A DNA stretch of 64,000 nucleotides from assembly GCF_030758415.1 (NCBI RefSeq), contig NZ_CP132334.1:1872001-1936000 (forward strand), in the 5' to 3' direction. Each line of letters starts with the position of its first letter. Within the stretch, counting starts at the first letter, position 1. The stretch comes from Parvularcula sp. IMCC14364. GTDB taxonomy: Bacteria; Pseudomonadota; Alphaproteobacteria; Caulobacterales; Parvularculaceae. The notes under the pieces are model-generated. The model made no database searches. It saw only the letters and a list, made by a program, of their open reading frames with translations, and was not told the DNA's origin. Below are positions 9,472 to 20,094 of this stretch, one piece after another. A program made the translations under genes and the position numbers.

Positions 9472-9492
9472 GGGATCAACCTGAAGAACAGA

Positions 9493-9523
9493 AAAGCCGC
9501 TTCTATCAGGGAGCGGCTTTTTT
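9493..9523. terminator. Bidirectional terminator between M13 peptidase and ftsA
   Basis: AAAGCCGCT (9493-9501) pairs with AGCGGCTTT (9512-9520) across a ten-base loop, with T residues after it on the plus strand and a shorter U run on the minus strand. It ends the peptidase transcript and, from the other side, the whole dcw operon directly after the ftsA stop (9525). Confidence 0.88.
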
Positions 9524-9524
9524 A

Positions 9525-10841
9525 TCAGAAATGGTCACGCAGCCAGCCAGCCGCCTTGAACAGGGGATTACTGCTTTGATGTGTTGCCGGATGCGGCGTT
9601 CTGGAAACATCCGAGAAGCTGGACGCGGCAAAGCGCCGGAATGTGGGCTGCGTATTATTACGCAGGTTAGCCACATGGCGTATCATACCGGCGCATACGG
9701 AAAATGCGGCCCCGCTCACAGCCTCCGGCGCTCCAAACAAATTCAGCGGGCGCCCCACTCGAACCTTCCCTCCCCGGGTTGCTTCAATCAGTTCAGATAG
9801 GCCCTGTAGCTGACTGCCACCGCCTGTAAGAACAACACGACTGAACTGATCGGGGTCAAGACCGGCAGCACGCACCTTGCCAGCGACAAGACGCAGAATT
9901 TCTTCGACTCGCGGCCCGATAACTTCTGCAAGTTCTGCCACTGACAACGGGCGATCAGCCATGCCAGGCGAGACCCCGACAGACCGCGTTTCATCACCGG
10001 GCGAACAGAAACTTGTTCCATAAAGTGTTTTTGCTCTTTCCGCCGATGCCAGATCAAAGCCGCAAACTTTCGCAATGTCCCGCGTGATATGATCGCTGCC
10101 AAGGGCAACTGCACCAGTCAGCACCAGAGAATTATCATTATACAATGTAAAGCCAGTCAGCTTTGCCCCAATATCAAGACAGATCGACCCGAGAGATTTC
10201 TCTTCCTCCTGCAGGACAGCCATAGACGCCGCATAAGGCGCAGCAATGAAACTGTCAGGCTTGATGCGACAATGCTCAAGACAATTCTCCAGATTGGCAA
10301 TCGCCGTCTGTGAAGCAGCAATACTGAGCATGTATGCCGTCAGATTATCGCCAGAGAGGCCGAGCGGGTTTGCAATCCCCTCATGCCCGTCAATCATGTA
10401 GCCGGAGGGTGAGAGATGCAAAGCGTGGCTTTTTTCAGATGCGGCAAGGCGCGCACCCTGCCTGTGGCAGTCCTGAAGGTCTTCATCCAGCACAGCCTGC
10501 CCCTCCAGGCACAGATCAACAGCAATGCGCTTGCTGACGATATGCCGGCCAGATACGGCCACGTGCCAAGCCGAGGGCACCCTGCCAGCCATGCTCTGTG
10601 CCTTGGCGACAGTCTCTTTGACCATTCTGGCTCTATCAAGCCCTGTCAATCCGCCATCGCCAGCCGGGACGCTACCCTGATGCCCGACGCCAATAACCTC
10701 CGCATCCTGTCCGTCAATAGCATCATCTACCAGTTCAGCGATGAAGCAGGACACTTTCGATGCGCCTATATCCAGTACACCAATGGTAGAATGCTCTGAT
10801 GCTGCATACCTTCTGAATGAAGGGAATGATCCGTATTTCAT
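9525..10841 (-). CDS. ftsA: Cell division protein FtsA
   Basis: 438 aa actin-like ATPase that ties FtsZ filaments to the membrane. Phosphate- and adenosine-binding motifs are visible as GVLDIGASKVSC, CLDIGAKLTGF and LTGGGSQLQG, and the protein ends in an amphipathic helix (NPLFKAAGWLRDHF), the membrane-targeting sequence. ATG 10841 has a ribosome-binding site (GGAAG) and starts 13 bp after ftsQ; a longer frame would run into ftsQ. It is the last gene of the dcw operon: ftsZ, which usually follows, is absent. Confidence 0.95.
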   Translation of the reverse strand: MKYGSFPSFRRYAASEHSTIGVLDIGASKVSCFIAELVDDAIDGQDAEVIGVGHQGSVPAGDGGLTGLDRARMVKETVAKAQSMAGRVPSAWHVAVSGRHIVSKRIAVDLCLEGQAVLDEDLQDCHRQGARLAASEKSHALHLSPSGYMIDGHEGIANPLGLSGDNLTAYMLSIAASQTAIANLENCLEHCRIKPDSFIAAPYAASMAVLQEEEKSLGSICLDIGAKLTGFTLYNDNSLVLTGAVALGSDHITRDIAKVCGFDLASAERAKTLYGTSFCSPGDETRSVGVSPGMADRPLSVAELAEVIGPRVEEILRLVAGKVRAAGLDPDQFSRVVLTGGGSQLQGLSELIEATRGGKVRVGRPLNLFGAPEAVSGAAFSVCAGMIRHVANLRNNTQPTFRRFAASSFSDVSRTPHPATHQSSNPLFKAAGWLRDHF

Positions 10842-10854
10842 GATGTCTTCCGTC

Positions 10855-11733
10855 TCAGGATTTTGGGTCGTAATAGACCGTGTCTTTATTCCGCAAATCG
10901 AGATATTCGAGAGCGGCAGACAAATCCTCTGACTGCGCATCAAGCTCGTAAAGCTCTTTCAGAGCTTTCTCAAAGTCATCTTCAGGTAACTTCACAACGA
11001 AATTATCCCGAAAAACCAGATCCCATCGGCGGTTACCCTGTTCCTTCAGAGCAGCAATTCTTGCCGACAAACCCGGATATAGGGCAAGGTGAGCCAATAT
11101 CTTACTTGCCCGTGTTGGATCATCAGTATTTATCACCAGCGGTAAGCCGGTATATTGATGACTGCCAACTCTTGTAATGACCGCGCCCTCGCGGTCAATC
11201 AATAATAACTCTCCCTGCCCGTCAGGCTGCCACAGCGCAGAGGGAATACGTTCACTGATGGATACATGCAACGTGTCTGGCCACAGCCGGGTAATGGAAG
11301 CGTGCTTCACCCAGCCAATATCCTCAATACGCTGACGTGTATCACGTAAATTTACATGCAACAGGGAACGCCCCAGTGCCTGACCTTCTTCCCGGTCATA
11401 GAGAGCAGAAATAATATCCTGATCACGGGTCTGGACGCCCCCCTTAAGAGATATGCGCGTCACTTCAAACCCGGCCAGGCGCGCTGTTTCAACAGAAAGG
11501 TTGTTCAGGCGTGTGCCAATGTTAAAAAAATATCCCCCGGCAAAGAGCATCAGCACCAGAATGATAACACAGCCGGTAATGCTCACTGCCGTATAAGTCA
11601 GCAGCACACGCAAGGCACGCTGGGCAAAATTGTCCAACATGGCACCTGTCGTCTCCAGCATCCCGCGGTCTTTTTTAGAACCTCGCGATACACGGCTGTT
11701 TTTACTGTTCTTTTTGCCGCTCACCTTCGGCAT
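10855..11733 (-). CDS. ftsQ: Cell division protein FtsQ
   Basis: 292 aa bitopic membrane protein of the divisome. A Lys/Arg/Ser-rich cytoplasmic tail of ~40 residues precedes one membrane helix (~48-72, containing [16 protein letters not shown]). A POTRA domain ([18 protein letters not shown] ... [19 protein letters not shown]) and the FtsQ-type region with LPLVI follow. Its start overlaps the end of ddl by 13 bp, so translation is probably coupled. Confidence 0.93.
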   Translation of the reverse strand: MPKVSGKKNSKNSRVSRGSKKDRGMLETTGAMLDNFAQRALRVLLTYTAVSITGCVIILVLMLFAGGYFFNIGTRLNNLSVETARLAGFEVTRISLKGGVQTRDQDIISALYDREEGQALGRSLLHVNLRDTRQRIEDIGWVKHASITRLWPDTLHVSISERIPSALWQPDGQGELLLIDREGAVITRVGSHQYTGLPLVINTDDPTRASKILAHLALYPGLSARIAALKEQGNRRWDLVFRDNFVVKLPEDDFEKALKELYELDAQSEDLSAALEYLDLRNKDTVYYDPKS

Positions 11734-12644
11734 GACGCATCTCCAATCATCCAGTCGACAAGCTCAGTGAAACTGATCCCCCTGGCGAGGGCCTGTTCCG
11801 GAGCCAGTGACGTGGGTGTCAGGCCCGGCTGAGTGTTGATCTCCAAGATGAACAGTCCGTTAACACCGCGTGATTCATCATAACGAAAATCCGTTCTGGT
11901 CAGTCCCCGGCAGCCGACCAGCTGGTGCGTGCGCAGGGCCATTTCCCTGCAAGCCTCAGCAATATCTGCAGACAGCTGCGCAGGCACTACATGGGATGAT
12001 CCGCCATCTGCATATTTGGCTTCATAATCGTAAAAATCCTTGTGAGGGACGATTTCCGTCACCTCCAGCGCCCTGTCGCCCATAACTGCGACGGTTAACT
12101 CGCGCCCCGGAATATACGCCTCGATGAGCACGCCGGCAGCAAGGTCTTCATCGGAGCCGATTAGGCTGTGGAGCGGGCGATTATCGCCATCACGCAGGAT
12201 GTGAATATTCACTGAGGAGCCAGAAGCGTTCGGCTTTATCACCAGGGGGGGCATCAGGTTGAGACGGTCAAACTCAGCACGGGATCGAATGAGCGCGCCA
12301 TCCGGGACGGGCAGTCCATCAGATTTCAGGAGTTGCTTCGTGCGCTCCTTGTCCATTGCCAGAGAAGAAGCGAGCACACCCGAATGGGTGTAGGGCATAC
12401 CAAGAACTTCGAGCAGGCCCTGCACGCAGCCATCTTCCCCCCACTCACCGTGCAACCCGTTAAAGACAAGATCGGGCTTCACCGCAAGGAGCTGTGCGGC
12501 AAGGTCGCGCGTGGCGTCAATTTCCTCGACCTCATGCCCCAGTTCACGCAAGGCGTCCGCCGCGGCCTTGCCGGAGACGAGACTGACCTCTCTTTCGGGT
12601 GACCAGCCGCCTTTCAAAACAGCAATTTTCTGCGACTTCTTCAT
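11721..12644 (-). CDS. ddl: D-alanine--D-alanine ligase
   Basis: 307 aa ATP-grasp enzyme that joins two D-alanines for the peptidoglycan pentapeptide. Typical stretches are [14 protein letters not shown] at the N-terminus, [23 protein letters not shown] and [16 protein letters not shown] with the Mg2+-binding residues. Length fits DdlB of dcw clusters. It lies between murB (51 bp upstream) and ftsQ. Confidence 0.96.
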   Translation of the reverse strand: MKKSQKIAVLKGGWSPEREVSLVSGKAAADALRELGHEVEEIDATRDLAAQLLAVKPDLVFNGLHGEWGEDGCVQGLLEVLGMPYTHSGVLASSLAMDKERTKQLLKSDGLPVPDGALIRSRAEFDRLNLMPPLVIKPNASGSSVNIHILRDGDNRPLHSLIGSDEDLAAGVLIEAYIPGRELTVAVMGDRALEVTEIVPHKDFYDYEAKYADGGSSHVVPAQLSADIAEACREMALRTHQLVGCRGLTRTDFRYDESRGVNGLFILEINTQPGLTPTSLAPEQALARGISFTELVDWMIGDASCRR

Positions 12645-12695
12645 GCGACTGTTCTTCCGTCGTAATACCTGAACAACAGGTAAATATCTCGCGTT

Positions 12696-13613
12696 TCAGG
12701 CAGAGACCGCTTGCCCGATGCGCTTTATCTCCCACTGAAGATCAACGCCCGTTTCGCGCAGCACGTCTGCCCGCACGGACTCCCCGAGGTTTTCCAGATC
12801 AGCGGCGGTTGCCTGCCCTCTGTTGATGAGAAAATTACAATGCTGCGGCGAGACCTGTGCATCCCCGATAATCCGCCCGCGCGCGCCCACACTGTCAATC
12901 AATTGCCAGGACGACTTGCTACCGGACACATCAGGATCAGGGTTCTTAAAGGTGGAGCCTCCAGTACGCTCACGAATGGGCTGGGAGTCTTCGCGTTTCT
13001 GCATGATTTCTTTCATGCGCTGGTTGATTTCCTCCGGCGCGCCTTCATGACCGCGATAGGTCGCCTCAATGAAAATCAACTCATCCGGTACGGCAGAGCG
13101 CCGATAGGTGAAACCCATATCATGGTTGTTGAAGACGTGCTTTTTTCCGCGCCGGTCGAGAGCCGTTGCCTCGATCAGAATATCTTTCGTCTCCGCCCCA
13201 TAGGCACCAGCGTTCATGCGCAGGGCACCGCCGATTGATCCCGGTATGCCGCGATAAAATTCAAGGCCGGCAATACCAGCTGCCGCTGCCCGCTTGGCAA
13301 CAGTTGCATCTAGCGCAGCTGCACCGGCCTGCACCTCAAGGCCATCGGTTTCAACTTTTGCAAACGGCGCCCCAAGGCGCAGCACAACGCCGGGCAATCC
13401 GCCGTCCCGGACCAGGAGATTGGAGCCGACACCAAGCGGATAGATGGGTATATCCGCCGGCAGCTTCGCCAGAAACACGGTAAGATCATCCACATCTGCC
13501 GGCATGACAATGACCTCCGCCGGGCCACCAACCCGGAACCAGGTGATGTCTGCGAGGTGGGCATCGTAAATATATTTGCCACGTATTTCGGGGAGTTGAT
13601 CCTGTATCCGCAT
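12696..13613 (-). CDS. murB: UDP-N-acetylenolpyruvoylglucosamine reductase MurB
   Basis: 305 aa FAD enzyme that makes UDP-MurNAc from the enolpyruvyl intermediate with NADPH. FAD-binding sequences ([44 protein letters not shown]) and the catalytic-region GGSTFKNPD are present. The last motif places it in the type II (Tyr-loop-lacking) MurB group, as usual in alphaproteobacteria. It follows murC by 8 bp. Confidence 0.96.
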   Translation of the reverse strand: MRIQDQLPEIRGKYIYDAHLADITWFRVGGPAEVIVMPADVDDLTVFLAKLPADIPIYPLGVGSNLLVRDGGLPGVVLRLGAPFAKVETDGLEVQAGAAALDATVAKRAAAAGIAGLEFYRGIPGSIGGALRMNAGAYGAETKDILIEATALDRRGKKHVFNNHDMGFTYRRSAVPDELIFIEATYRGHEGAPEEINQRMKEIMQKREDSQPIRERTGGSTFKNPDPDVSGSKSSWQLIDSVGARGRIIGDAQVSPQHCNFLINRGQATAADLENLGESVRADVLRETGVDLQWEIKRIGQAVSA

Positions 13614-13621
13614 TTCTGTCT

Positions 13622-15043
13622 CTATACTGATGCCAGTTGGCCCGCCAGTTTCCCGGCATATCTGGTGATGTCACCTGCCCCGAGAAAAACGACATAATCA
13701 CCGGGAGAAGCCTTGGCTTTGATCAAGGCGGGCAGGTCTGCCCAGTCTTCAAGGCCGACAACATCCTTGTGGCCATGGCTGGCAATGCCCGCAACAAGTG
13801 TCTGCTTGTTGACATTCTCTATCGGTGCCTCGCCTGCCTTGAACACGTCGGTAATCAGCACACTGTCTGCATCATTGAAGCACGTGCAGAAATCATCAAA
13901 GAGGTCGCGCAGTCTTGTATATCGGTGCGGTTGTGCGATCGCGATCACGCGCCCGCTGCAAACACTGCGCGCTGCCTTGAGAACGGCTTCAATCTCAACC
14001 GGGTGGTGGCCATAATCATCAATGATCGTGACGCCGTTATAATCACCTGTTTTGGTGAAACGACGCTTCACGCCATCAAAATTGGCAAACCCTGTTTTGA
14101 TCTGCTCGGCAGATGCGCCAAGCTCCCGCGCGACAATACTGGCGGCCAGGGCATTCAGCACATTGTGAATTCCAGGCATGGGCAGCTTGACATCATCAAT
14201 GCGCAGTTCTTCCTGCCCACGTTTCCGGAAGATAATACTGAAATGAGACTGGCCATCAGCATACGTGATATTCTCGGCTCTAACATCTGCCTGCGGGTTT
14301 GTACCGTAGGTGACAAGACGTCTGTCCGTGACGCGCCCGACCAGCGCCTGCACTTCAGGATGGTCCAAACAGACCACACCAAAACCGTAAAAGGGCGTAT
14401 TCTCGATAAACTGATCGAATGCCTGCCTGAGCGTATCAAAGTCGCCATAATGGTCGAGATGTTCCGGGTCGATATTCGTGATGACCCCAACTGTGATGGG
14501 CAGGCGGATGAAGGTACCGTCGCTTTCATCAGCCTCTACCACCATCCAGTCGCCTTCTCCGACCCTGGCATTGGTATCCCAGGCGTTGATAACGCCCCCG
14601 TTGATAACGGTTGGGTCCAGGCCGGCTGCATCCATCAGGGCCGCGATCATGGAGGTGGTTGTGGTCTTGCCATGCGTACCGGCAATACAGACGTTCCATT
14701 TGAGGCGCATCAGCTCTGCAAGCATGTCGGCACGCTTGACCACAGGAATGTGCTTGGCTCGCGCCACAGCAACTTCCGGGTTGTCGCGGCCGATCGCCGT
14801 GGAAATTACGACCGCATCAACGCCCTGAACATTATCCTCAGAATGACCAATGGAAATCTGGATCCCCTTGGCCCGCAGGCGCTGCACATTCGGGCTTTCC
14901 GCCAGATCGCTGCCCTGCACCCTGTAGCCAAGGTTATGCATGACTTCAGCAATGCCACTCATCCCGATACCGCCAATACCGACAAAGTGAATGCCGCGCA
15001 TGTCGAATGGCATCCGGATATTGATTTTTGCAGCATCACTCAT
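13622..15043 (-). CDS. murC: UDP-N-acetylmuramate--L-alanine ligase MurC
   Basis: 473 aa Mur ligase adding L-alanine to UDP-MurNAc. The N-terminal nucleotide-sugar motif GIGGIGMSG is at 22-30 and the ATP P-loop GTHGKTTT at 122-129. Later come the EADESDGTF and [10 protein letters not shown] sequences typical of MurC. It starts 22 bp after murG with an AAGG ribosome-binding site. A 478-codon open frame on the opposite strand is a shadow. Confidence 0.97.
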   Translation of the reverse strand: MSDAAKINIRMPFDMRGIHFVGIGGIGMSGIAEVMHNLGYRVQGSDLAESPNVQRLRAKGIQISIGHSEDNVQGVDAVVISTAIGRDNPEVAVARAKHIPVVKRADMLAELMRLKWNVCIAGTHGKTTTTSMIAALMDAAGLDPTVINGGVINAWDTNARVGEGDWMVVEADESDGTFIRLPITVGVITNIDPEHLDHYGDFDTLRQAFDQFIENTPFYGFGVVCLDHPEVQALVGRVTDRRLVTYGTNPQADVRAENITYADGQSHFSIIFRKRGQEELRIDDVKLPMPGIHNVLNALAASIVARELGASAEQIKTGFANFDGVKRRFTKTGDYNGVTIIDDYGHHPVEIEAVLKAARSVCSGRVIAIAQPHRYTRLRDLFDDFCTCFNDADSVLITDVFKAGEAPIENVNKQTLVAGIASHGHKDVVGLEDWADLPALIKAKASPGDYVVFLGAGDITRYAGKLAGQLASV

Positions 15044-15065
15044 GATACGGACCTTTACTCATACT

Positions 15066-16175
15066 TTACGTAACCGCGGGGTTTACAAGAGACACGATGT
15101 GGTCAGCCAGTCGTGCCGTTGCATTATCAGGGGCAACCGTCAGCGCCTTCTGTGCCATTTGAGCCAGCATAGCCGGACGGGTCAAGAGTTCCGACAGGTA
15201 GACTTGCAGGCTGTCAGGCGTGAAGTTTGCTTCCTGCAGCACCCTGGCTGCACCGCATTCTTCCAGAACACTGGCATTGCCGCTTTGATGATCATCCATC
15301 GCAATGGCAAGTGGCACCAATATGGCAGGCCTGCCCACCGTCGCAATTTCAGTAACAGAAGATGCCCCTGCACGGCTTATAATGAGGTGCGCCCGCGCCA
15401 GACGCTCGGGCATATCAGAGAAGAAGGACTGCAAGTCAGCCGCTACCCCGATCTCGTCATATATCGCTTTGACTGTATCTAGCTCGTCATCGCGCACTTG
15501 TTGGGTGACCCTGAGGCGGGCGCGCAATGCCTGCGGTAACTGGCGTATGGCTTCAGGCACAACACGGCTGAACAGTGCCGCGCCTTGAGAGCCGCCAAAG
15601 ATGAACAGATCAATCTGGCTGTATTCTGCCGGGGCCACATAGGCCGCGGCGGCACATTGCATCACAGCATCGCGCACCGGGTTTCCCAGTTGCAGAAGAC
15701 TGCCGGTTCGGTTCTCCGGCAAGCGCGTCAACTGCGGAAAGGCATGTGCCACGAAATCGGCTTTTGGCGCGACCAGACGATTGACGCGCCCAAGCACTGC
15801 ATTTTGTTCGTGTACGCCATGGGGTATTTTGCGCAGTCTTGCTGCCAACATGGCCGGGGCAGAAGGATACCCCCCAAAGCCGACCATGATATCAGGCTTG
15901 TGTACGCCAATTACTTTCACAGCCTGACTGACAGCCCGCATCAGGGAAAACCCGGCAGCCGTTTTTGCCTTCAGGCCGCTTGCGCTGGGGTTTGCAGCTG
16001 GCAGCTCATGCAGAATATCGGCAGGGAATGTCTCACCATATCGCATTCCGCGGTTGTCCGTGAACAGAAGGACACGCCAGTCACGGCGCTTCATTTCCTG
16101 CGCCAGCGCCTCAGCCGGGAACATATGCCCTCCCGTACCTCCGGCAGCCAGCCCGATCAATTTGCCTTCACTCAC
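15066..16175 (-). CDS. murG: UDP-GlcNAc transferase MurG
   Basis: 369 aa peripheral GT-B glycosyltransferase that makes lipid II from lipid I on the inner face of the membrane. The loop GGTGGH (12-17) and the donor-site sequences FGGSQGA and ISRAGASSVTEI are visible. The start is GTG at 16175, whose GTGA overlaps the ftsW stop; the open frame runs further upstream only inside ftsW. Translation is probably coupled to ftsW. Confidence 0.95.
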   Translation of the reverse strand: MSEGKLIGLAAGGTGGHMFPAEALAQEMKRRDWRVLLFTDNRGMRYGETFPADILHELPAANPSASGLKAKTAAGFSLMRAVSQAVKVIGVHKPDIMVGFGGYPSAPAMLAARLRKIPHGVHEQNAVLGRVNRLVAPKADFVAHAFPQLTRLPENRTGSLLQLGNPVRDAVMQCAAAAYVAPAEYSQIDLFIFGGSQGAALFSRVVPEAIRQLPQALRARLRVTQQVRDDELDTVKAIYDEIGVAADLQSFFSDMPERLARAHLIISRAGASSVTEIATVGRPAILVPLAIAMDDHQSGNASVLEECGAARVLQEANFTPDSLQVYLSELLTRPAMLAQMAQKALTVAPDNATARLADHIVSLVNPAVT

Positions 16176-17335
16176 GGCATAACCTCTTTTCGTCTGAGCG
16201 CGGGGGACTGTTTGCGCGTTAATGCCAGTATCAGGCCCACCGTGATTGCCGTCGCCAATAATGATGACCCACCATAGGAAATAAACGGCAGCGTCATACC
16301 CTTTGCTGGCAGGACGCGCAAACTGACCCCAATATTGACAATCGCCTGAAATCCAATCTGGGCAGCAAGGCCGCAAATGGCACATTGCATGAAAATACTG
16401 CTTTTCAGTGCCGCCAGTTGAAAAGCACGAAACACGAAGCAGGCGTAAATCGCCAGTATGACAATACACAGGAAGAAGCCAAACTCCTCCCCGGCAACAG
16501 CAAAAATGAAATCCGTATGCGCATCAGGCAGCTGATATTTTATCTCCGTATCCGGGTTGCCTAGCAGCCCGCCGCTGGACAATGCCTGCACCGCCGTATC
16601 AACCTGATAGGTGTCTCCCGTCTCGGGTCTCAGAAAATGGTCTATGCGCCGGGAAACATGCGGGGCGTAGAGATAGCCAAGAGAGGCCGCCGAAACCGCC
16701 ACACAACCCAGAACCGCCATCCACAGCCAGCTCCAGCCCGCGATAAAAAACATCATGGCCCAGACGGCTGTAATCAGCAGCCACTGGCCGTAATCCGGTT
16801 GCAACAACAACAGCATGGCCAGAACGCCATAACAGCCCATGGCAATAAGTCCGCCATGAAAAGACCTGTCCCTCGCCCCTTCGGCGACCAGCCAGGCTGC
16901 AGTGACCACAAAACCGGTCTTGGCAAACTCCGAGGGCTGCAAGCTGAAAGAACCAAACGTCAGCCACCTGTGCGCGCCGTTTATCTCCGGACCGAAAAGC
17001 AGCGCCATCAAGACAAAAAATACCGCCCCACCAAACAACAGAACGCCGAGCCTTCGGGCATAAAGCGGAGACAATATGGAGATGCCCAGTAACAGCACCA
17101 TAGAAGGCCCGAGAAAGATGAGCTGGCGCTCAATAAAATGATAGCTGTTCGAGATGCCAAGGCGCATGGCGGTCGCCGGGCTGGCAGCAAAACAGAGCAC
17201 AATGCCGATCAGGATCAACGCACCCGTACAGTAAATCAGGCTGCGATCTACGGACCACCACCAGTCCCTGACAAATCGTCGCACGGAAAAATCACTCTCA
17301 TCCAGTGTGAATACGCGCCTGTACAAACTATCCAT
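16172..17335 (-). CDS. ftsW: Peptidoglycan glycosyltransferase FtsW
   Basis: 387 aa SEDS-family membrane protein with about ten membrane helices that polymerises septal glycan together with FtsI. Conserved SEDS sequences include NGAHRWL, SLQPSEFAKTG (near the catalytic Asp/Glu region), AVAGEEFG and LPFISYGGSSL. An unusually long gap of 166 bp separates it from mraY, exactly where murD would be expected; that gap holds a CtrA-like box. It overlaps murG by 4 bp. Confidence 0.95.
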   Translation of the reverse strand: MDSLYRRVFTLDESDFSVRRFVRDWWWSVDRSLIYCTGALILIGIVLCFAASPATAMRLGISNSYHFIERQLIFLGPSMVLLLGISILSPLYARRLGVLLFGGAVFFVLMALLFGPEINGAHRWLTFGSFSLQPSEFAKTGFVVTAAWLVAEGARDRSFHGGLIAMGCYGVLAMLLLLQPDYGQWLLITAVWAMMFFIAGWSWLWMAVLGCVAVSAASLGYLYAPHVSRRIDHFLRPETGDTYQVDTAVQALSSGGLLGNPDTEIKYQLPDAHTDFIFAVAGEEFGFFLCIVILAIYACFVFRAFQLAALKSSIFMQCAICGLAAQIGFQAIVNIGVSLRVLPAKGMTLPFISYGGSSLLATAITVGLILALTRKQSPALRRKEVMP

Positions 17336-17501
17336 GCCGTTTCATGCTCCTCAAATGAGGCGACTGGCAGACCAACACTGCCCTATTCGCCACAAAAGTG
17401 CAGCCCTTTGCACAATCGCAACAGAAAGCCCCTCATAGGCAGGGAATTTATTAGTGATTGGTTAATGATGTCTGACGAGCCGCGACGCGGCGAACACCTT
17501 A
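17336..17501. other. Gap in dcw cluster at the usual murD position
   Basis: 166 bp between ftsW and mraY with no coding sequence and no recognisable murD remnant. The rest of the operon has gaps of 50 bp or less, so this break may carry a promoter for the ftsW-ftsA half. Confidence 0.7.
17451..17465 (-). promoter_or_regulatory. CtrA-like box upstream of ftsW
   Basis: On the minus strand the site reads TTAA-CCAATCA-CTAA, i.e. TTAACC followed at the right spacing by a half-site with one mismatch (TTAG-N7-TTAA on the plus strand). It is about 116 bp before the ftsW start. CtrA control of division genes is established in Caulobacter; here it is inferred. Confidence 0.4.
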
Positions 17502-18617
17502 TCAGCGCAGTTTCAACGTACTCAGGCCAATCAGGGCGAGGATAACCGCGATGATCCAGAAGCGAATGACGATCGTCGGCTCTTTCCAGCCCATCTGTTC
17601 AAAATGGTGATGGATGGGCGCCATCCGGAATACGCGCTTTCCTGTCAGCTTGAAGGAAGCAACCTGCATCATGACTGACAGCCCTTCCAGCACGAAAAGT
17701 CCACCGATGATTGCCAGGACAATCTCATGCTTGGCCGCTACAGCGACAGAGCCGATGGCCCCGCCCAGTGAAAGCGACCCTGTGTCACCCATAAAAATCA
17801 TGGCTGGTGGTGCGTTGAACCAGAGGAAACCAAGGCCCGCCCCGATAATCGCCCCGCAGATGATTGCCAGCTCTCCGGCACCCGGTACGAACACAATCTG
17901 GAGATAATCAGCGTAAATGGCATTCCCCGTCAGATAGGAAATCAACAGATAGCTGGCAGCCGCAATCATCACCGGGACGATTGCCAGACCATCAAGACCA
18001 TCTGTCAGGTTCACGGTATTGGAAGCCCCCACAATAACGAAAGCCGCAAACGGAATGAAGAAAATACCCAGTGGCAGGAACCAGTCCTTGAAGAATGGCA
18101 GTGGCACAGAGGTTTCGATATTACTCGGCAGATCAACAGTTTCTGCCGCCGAACCCAGCACGCGCACACAGATCCAGGCTGCAAACAGGGCGACAGCAAA
18201 TTGGAAAATCAACTTGCCACGCCCGACAACGCCTGCAGTGTTCTGCTTTGTCACCTTGAGATAGTCATCCATAAACCCAAGCAGGCCAAACGCAGCGGTT
18301 ACACCCAGCACGACCCAGACATAAGGATTATCGAGCCGCGCCCAGAGCAACACGGAGACGATCAGGCTGATCAGGATCATCACGCCGCCCATTGTCGGCG
18401 TCCCCTTTTTTTCAATAATATGGCTCTTGGGGCCATCTTCCCGGATCGGCTGTCCCTTGCCCTGCTTCTTGCGCATCCAGTTAATCAGGGATGGCCCTAT
18501 CACAAAGCAGATCAGCAGGGCTGTCATGACAGCGCCGCCTGTTCGGAAGGTCAGGTAACGGAAGACGTTGAATATCTGCAGCTGATCCGCGAGTGGCACA
18601 AATATTTCGTATAACAT
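17502..18617 (-). CDS. mraY: Phospho-N-acetylmuramoyl-pentapeptide transferase MraY
   Basis: 371 aa integral membrane enzyme that makes lipid I from UDP-MurNAc-pentapeptide and undecaprenyl phosphate. Clear family sequences: [50 protein letters not shown] and [14 protein letters not shown]. The Asp residues in [11 protein letters not shown] and GDTGS are the Mg2+/catalytic positions. It follows murF by 6 bp. Confidence 0.97.
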   Translation of the reverse strand: MLYEIFVPLADQLQIFNVFRYLTFRTGGAVMTALLICFVIGPSLINWMRKKQGKGQPIREDGPKSHIIEKKGTPTMGGVMILISLIVSVLLWARLDNPYVWVVLGVTAAFGLLGFMDDYLKVTKQNTAGVVGRGKLIFQFAVALFAAWICVRVLGSAAETVDLPSNIETSVPLPFFKDWFLPLGIFFIPFAAFVIVGASNTVNLTDGLDGLAIVPVMIAAASYLLISYLTGNAIYADYLQIVFVPGAGELAIICGAIIGAGLGFLWFNAPPAMIFMGDTGSLSLGGAIGSVAVAAKHEIVLAIIGGLFVLEGLSVMMQVASFKLTGKRVFRMAPIHHHFEQMGWKEPTIVIRFWIIAVILALIGLSTLKLR

Positions 18618-18623
18618 AAATCT

Positions 18624-20072
18624 TTATCCTGAGGCCGTTGCCCTGTTCTGCAATTCCTTGACCAAAGCAGAGACTTTTGACGCGTTGGAGCCCTTGGCCA
18701 TCACGACATCCCCCGCCTGGATGTCCCGAGAAACAGCATCGGCAAGGCCAATAGCCTGCTCTGCCCAATCGCCGCGCATGGTCGAAGGTAAAGCGTTAAG
18801 CACAGGTCGCATCTCATTACCAGCAGCATAGACCTTATCAATGCCGGCATCTTCCAGAACCGGCGCCAGTTCCAGATGAAAGGCCGCGCTCTGGCTGCCC
18901 AGCTCCTTCATCTCCCCCAACACAACAATTTTTCGGCCCGGCACATCCTGTTGAGCCAGAGACCGGATGGCCGCGGCCATTGACGCCGGGTTGGCATTAT
19001 AACTCTCGTCAATCAGAGTGAAAGTGCGCGCCTGCAAGGACAACACCTGCGGCAAGCCGCGCCCTTCAACCGGGGCAAGCCCGGCGAGTGCCTCCATGGC
19101 CGCAGACCGGTCACCACCGGCATGATCTACAGCAGCAAGAACGGCCATGGCATTCATGGCCTGATGTTCTCCCTGAAGGCCCAGTCTGAAATGATGCGTC
19201 TCACCTGATATGCTGACAGAAATGTCCATACCTTCATCACCCCGACTATTTATGTCGAGGAGGCGGTAGTCAGCTTCCGGATGACTGCCGAATGAGACAA
19301 TTTTTTGCGTGGCCCCGGCGGGGTTATTGTCCCTGACCCTGGCCTTGAGCAGATCATAGAACTCATTGTCGCGCGGCAATATCGCGACACCGCTTTTGCG
19401 CAATCCGGCAAATATCTCGGCTTTTGCCTCAGCGATGCCAGTCATATTGTCAAAAAATTCTAGATGCGCTGCAGCTACGGTCGTGACGATGGCAATGTGT
19501 GGTCGAACAAGGCGGGTCAACGGTGTGATCTCGCCTGCGTGGTTCATGCCGATTTCAAACACACCAAAGGCTGTATCATTCGGCAATTCTGCAAGGGTCA
19601 GCGGCACGCCAAGATGATTATTGAAACTGCGCTCTGCTGCGTGAACCTTGCCAGACGGAACAAGCGCTGCCCGGAGCATTTCCTTTGTACTGGTTTTACC
19701 GGCGCTGCCGGTGACAGCAATCATCTGCCCAAAGCAACGATCCCGGGCGGCTGCCGCGAGAGCCTCAAGGCCGGTCAGGGTGTCATTCACCAGCAAAAGC
19801 GGTGCGCCATCGGGCGTATCCTGTGGGGCCTTGGAGACAAGCGCGGCAGACGCACCCGCCTTGAAAGCATTGCGAATGAAATCGTGCCCGTCGCGGGCAT
19901 CTTTCAGGGCGACAAAAATTTCACCGGGACGGATAGTCCGTGTATCTATGGAAATGCCGCGGGCACTCCATGATTCCTCGGGAAGTTCTGCGCCGTCACC
20001 GCCGCCACGAACGCACAGCATACCGCCTGTTGCAGCGGCAGCCTCATAGGCTGTCCATAAGTTGTGATTCAT
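18624..20072 (-). CDS. murF: UDP-MurNAc-tripeptide--D-Ala-D-Ala ligase MurF
   Basis: 482 aa Mur ligase adding the D-Ala-D-Ala dipeptide. P-loop GSAGKTST at 122-129, then EIGMNHAGEI, and DESYNANPASM in the C-terminal half, the last typical of MurF. ATG 20072 is chosen because it follows a good ribosome-binding site (GGGAGAAAG) and lies just after the murE stop; the frame upstream overlaps murE. Confidence 0.95.
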   Translation of the reverse strand: MNHNLWTAYEAAAATGGMLCVRGGGDGAELPEESWSARGISIDTRTIRPGEIFVALKDARDGHDFIRNAFKAGASAALVSKAPQDTPDGAPLLLVNDTLTGLEALAAAARDRCFGQMIAVTGSAGKTSTKEMLRAALVPSGKVHAAERSFNNHLGVPLTLAELPNDTAFGVFEIGMNHAGEITPLTRLVRPHIAIVTTVAAAHLEFFDNMTGIAEAKAEIFAGLRKSGVAILPRDNEFYDLLKARVRDNNPAGATQKIVSFGSHPEADYRLLDINSRGDEGMDISVSISGETHHFRLGLQGEHQAMNAMAVLAAVDHAGGDRSAAMEALAGLAPVEGRGLPQVLSLQARTFTLIDESYNANPASMAAAIRSLAQQDVPGRKIVVLGEMKELGSQSAAFHLELAPVLEDAGIDKVYAAGNEMRPVLNALPSTMRGDWAEQAIGLADAVSRDIQAGDVVMAKGSNASKVSALVKELQNRATASG

Positions 20073-20094
20073 AAATCTTTCTCCCAAGCATGTA

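Noticed and set aside
13637-15073. 478-codon plus-strand frame opposite murC
   Set aside because: It mirrors the well-conserved murC gene and lacks any family motif.
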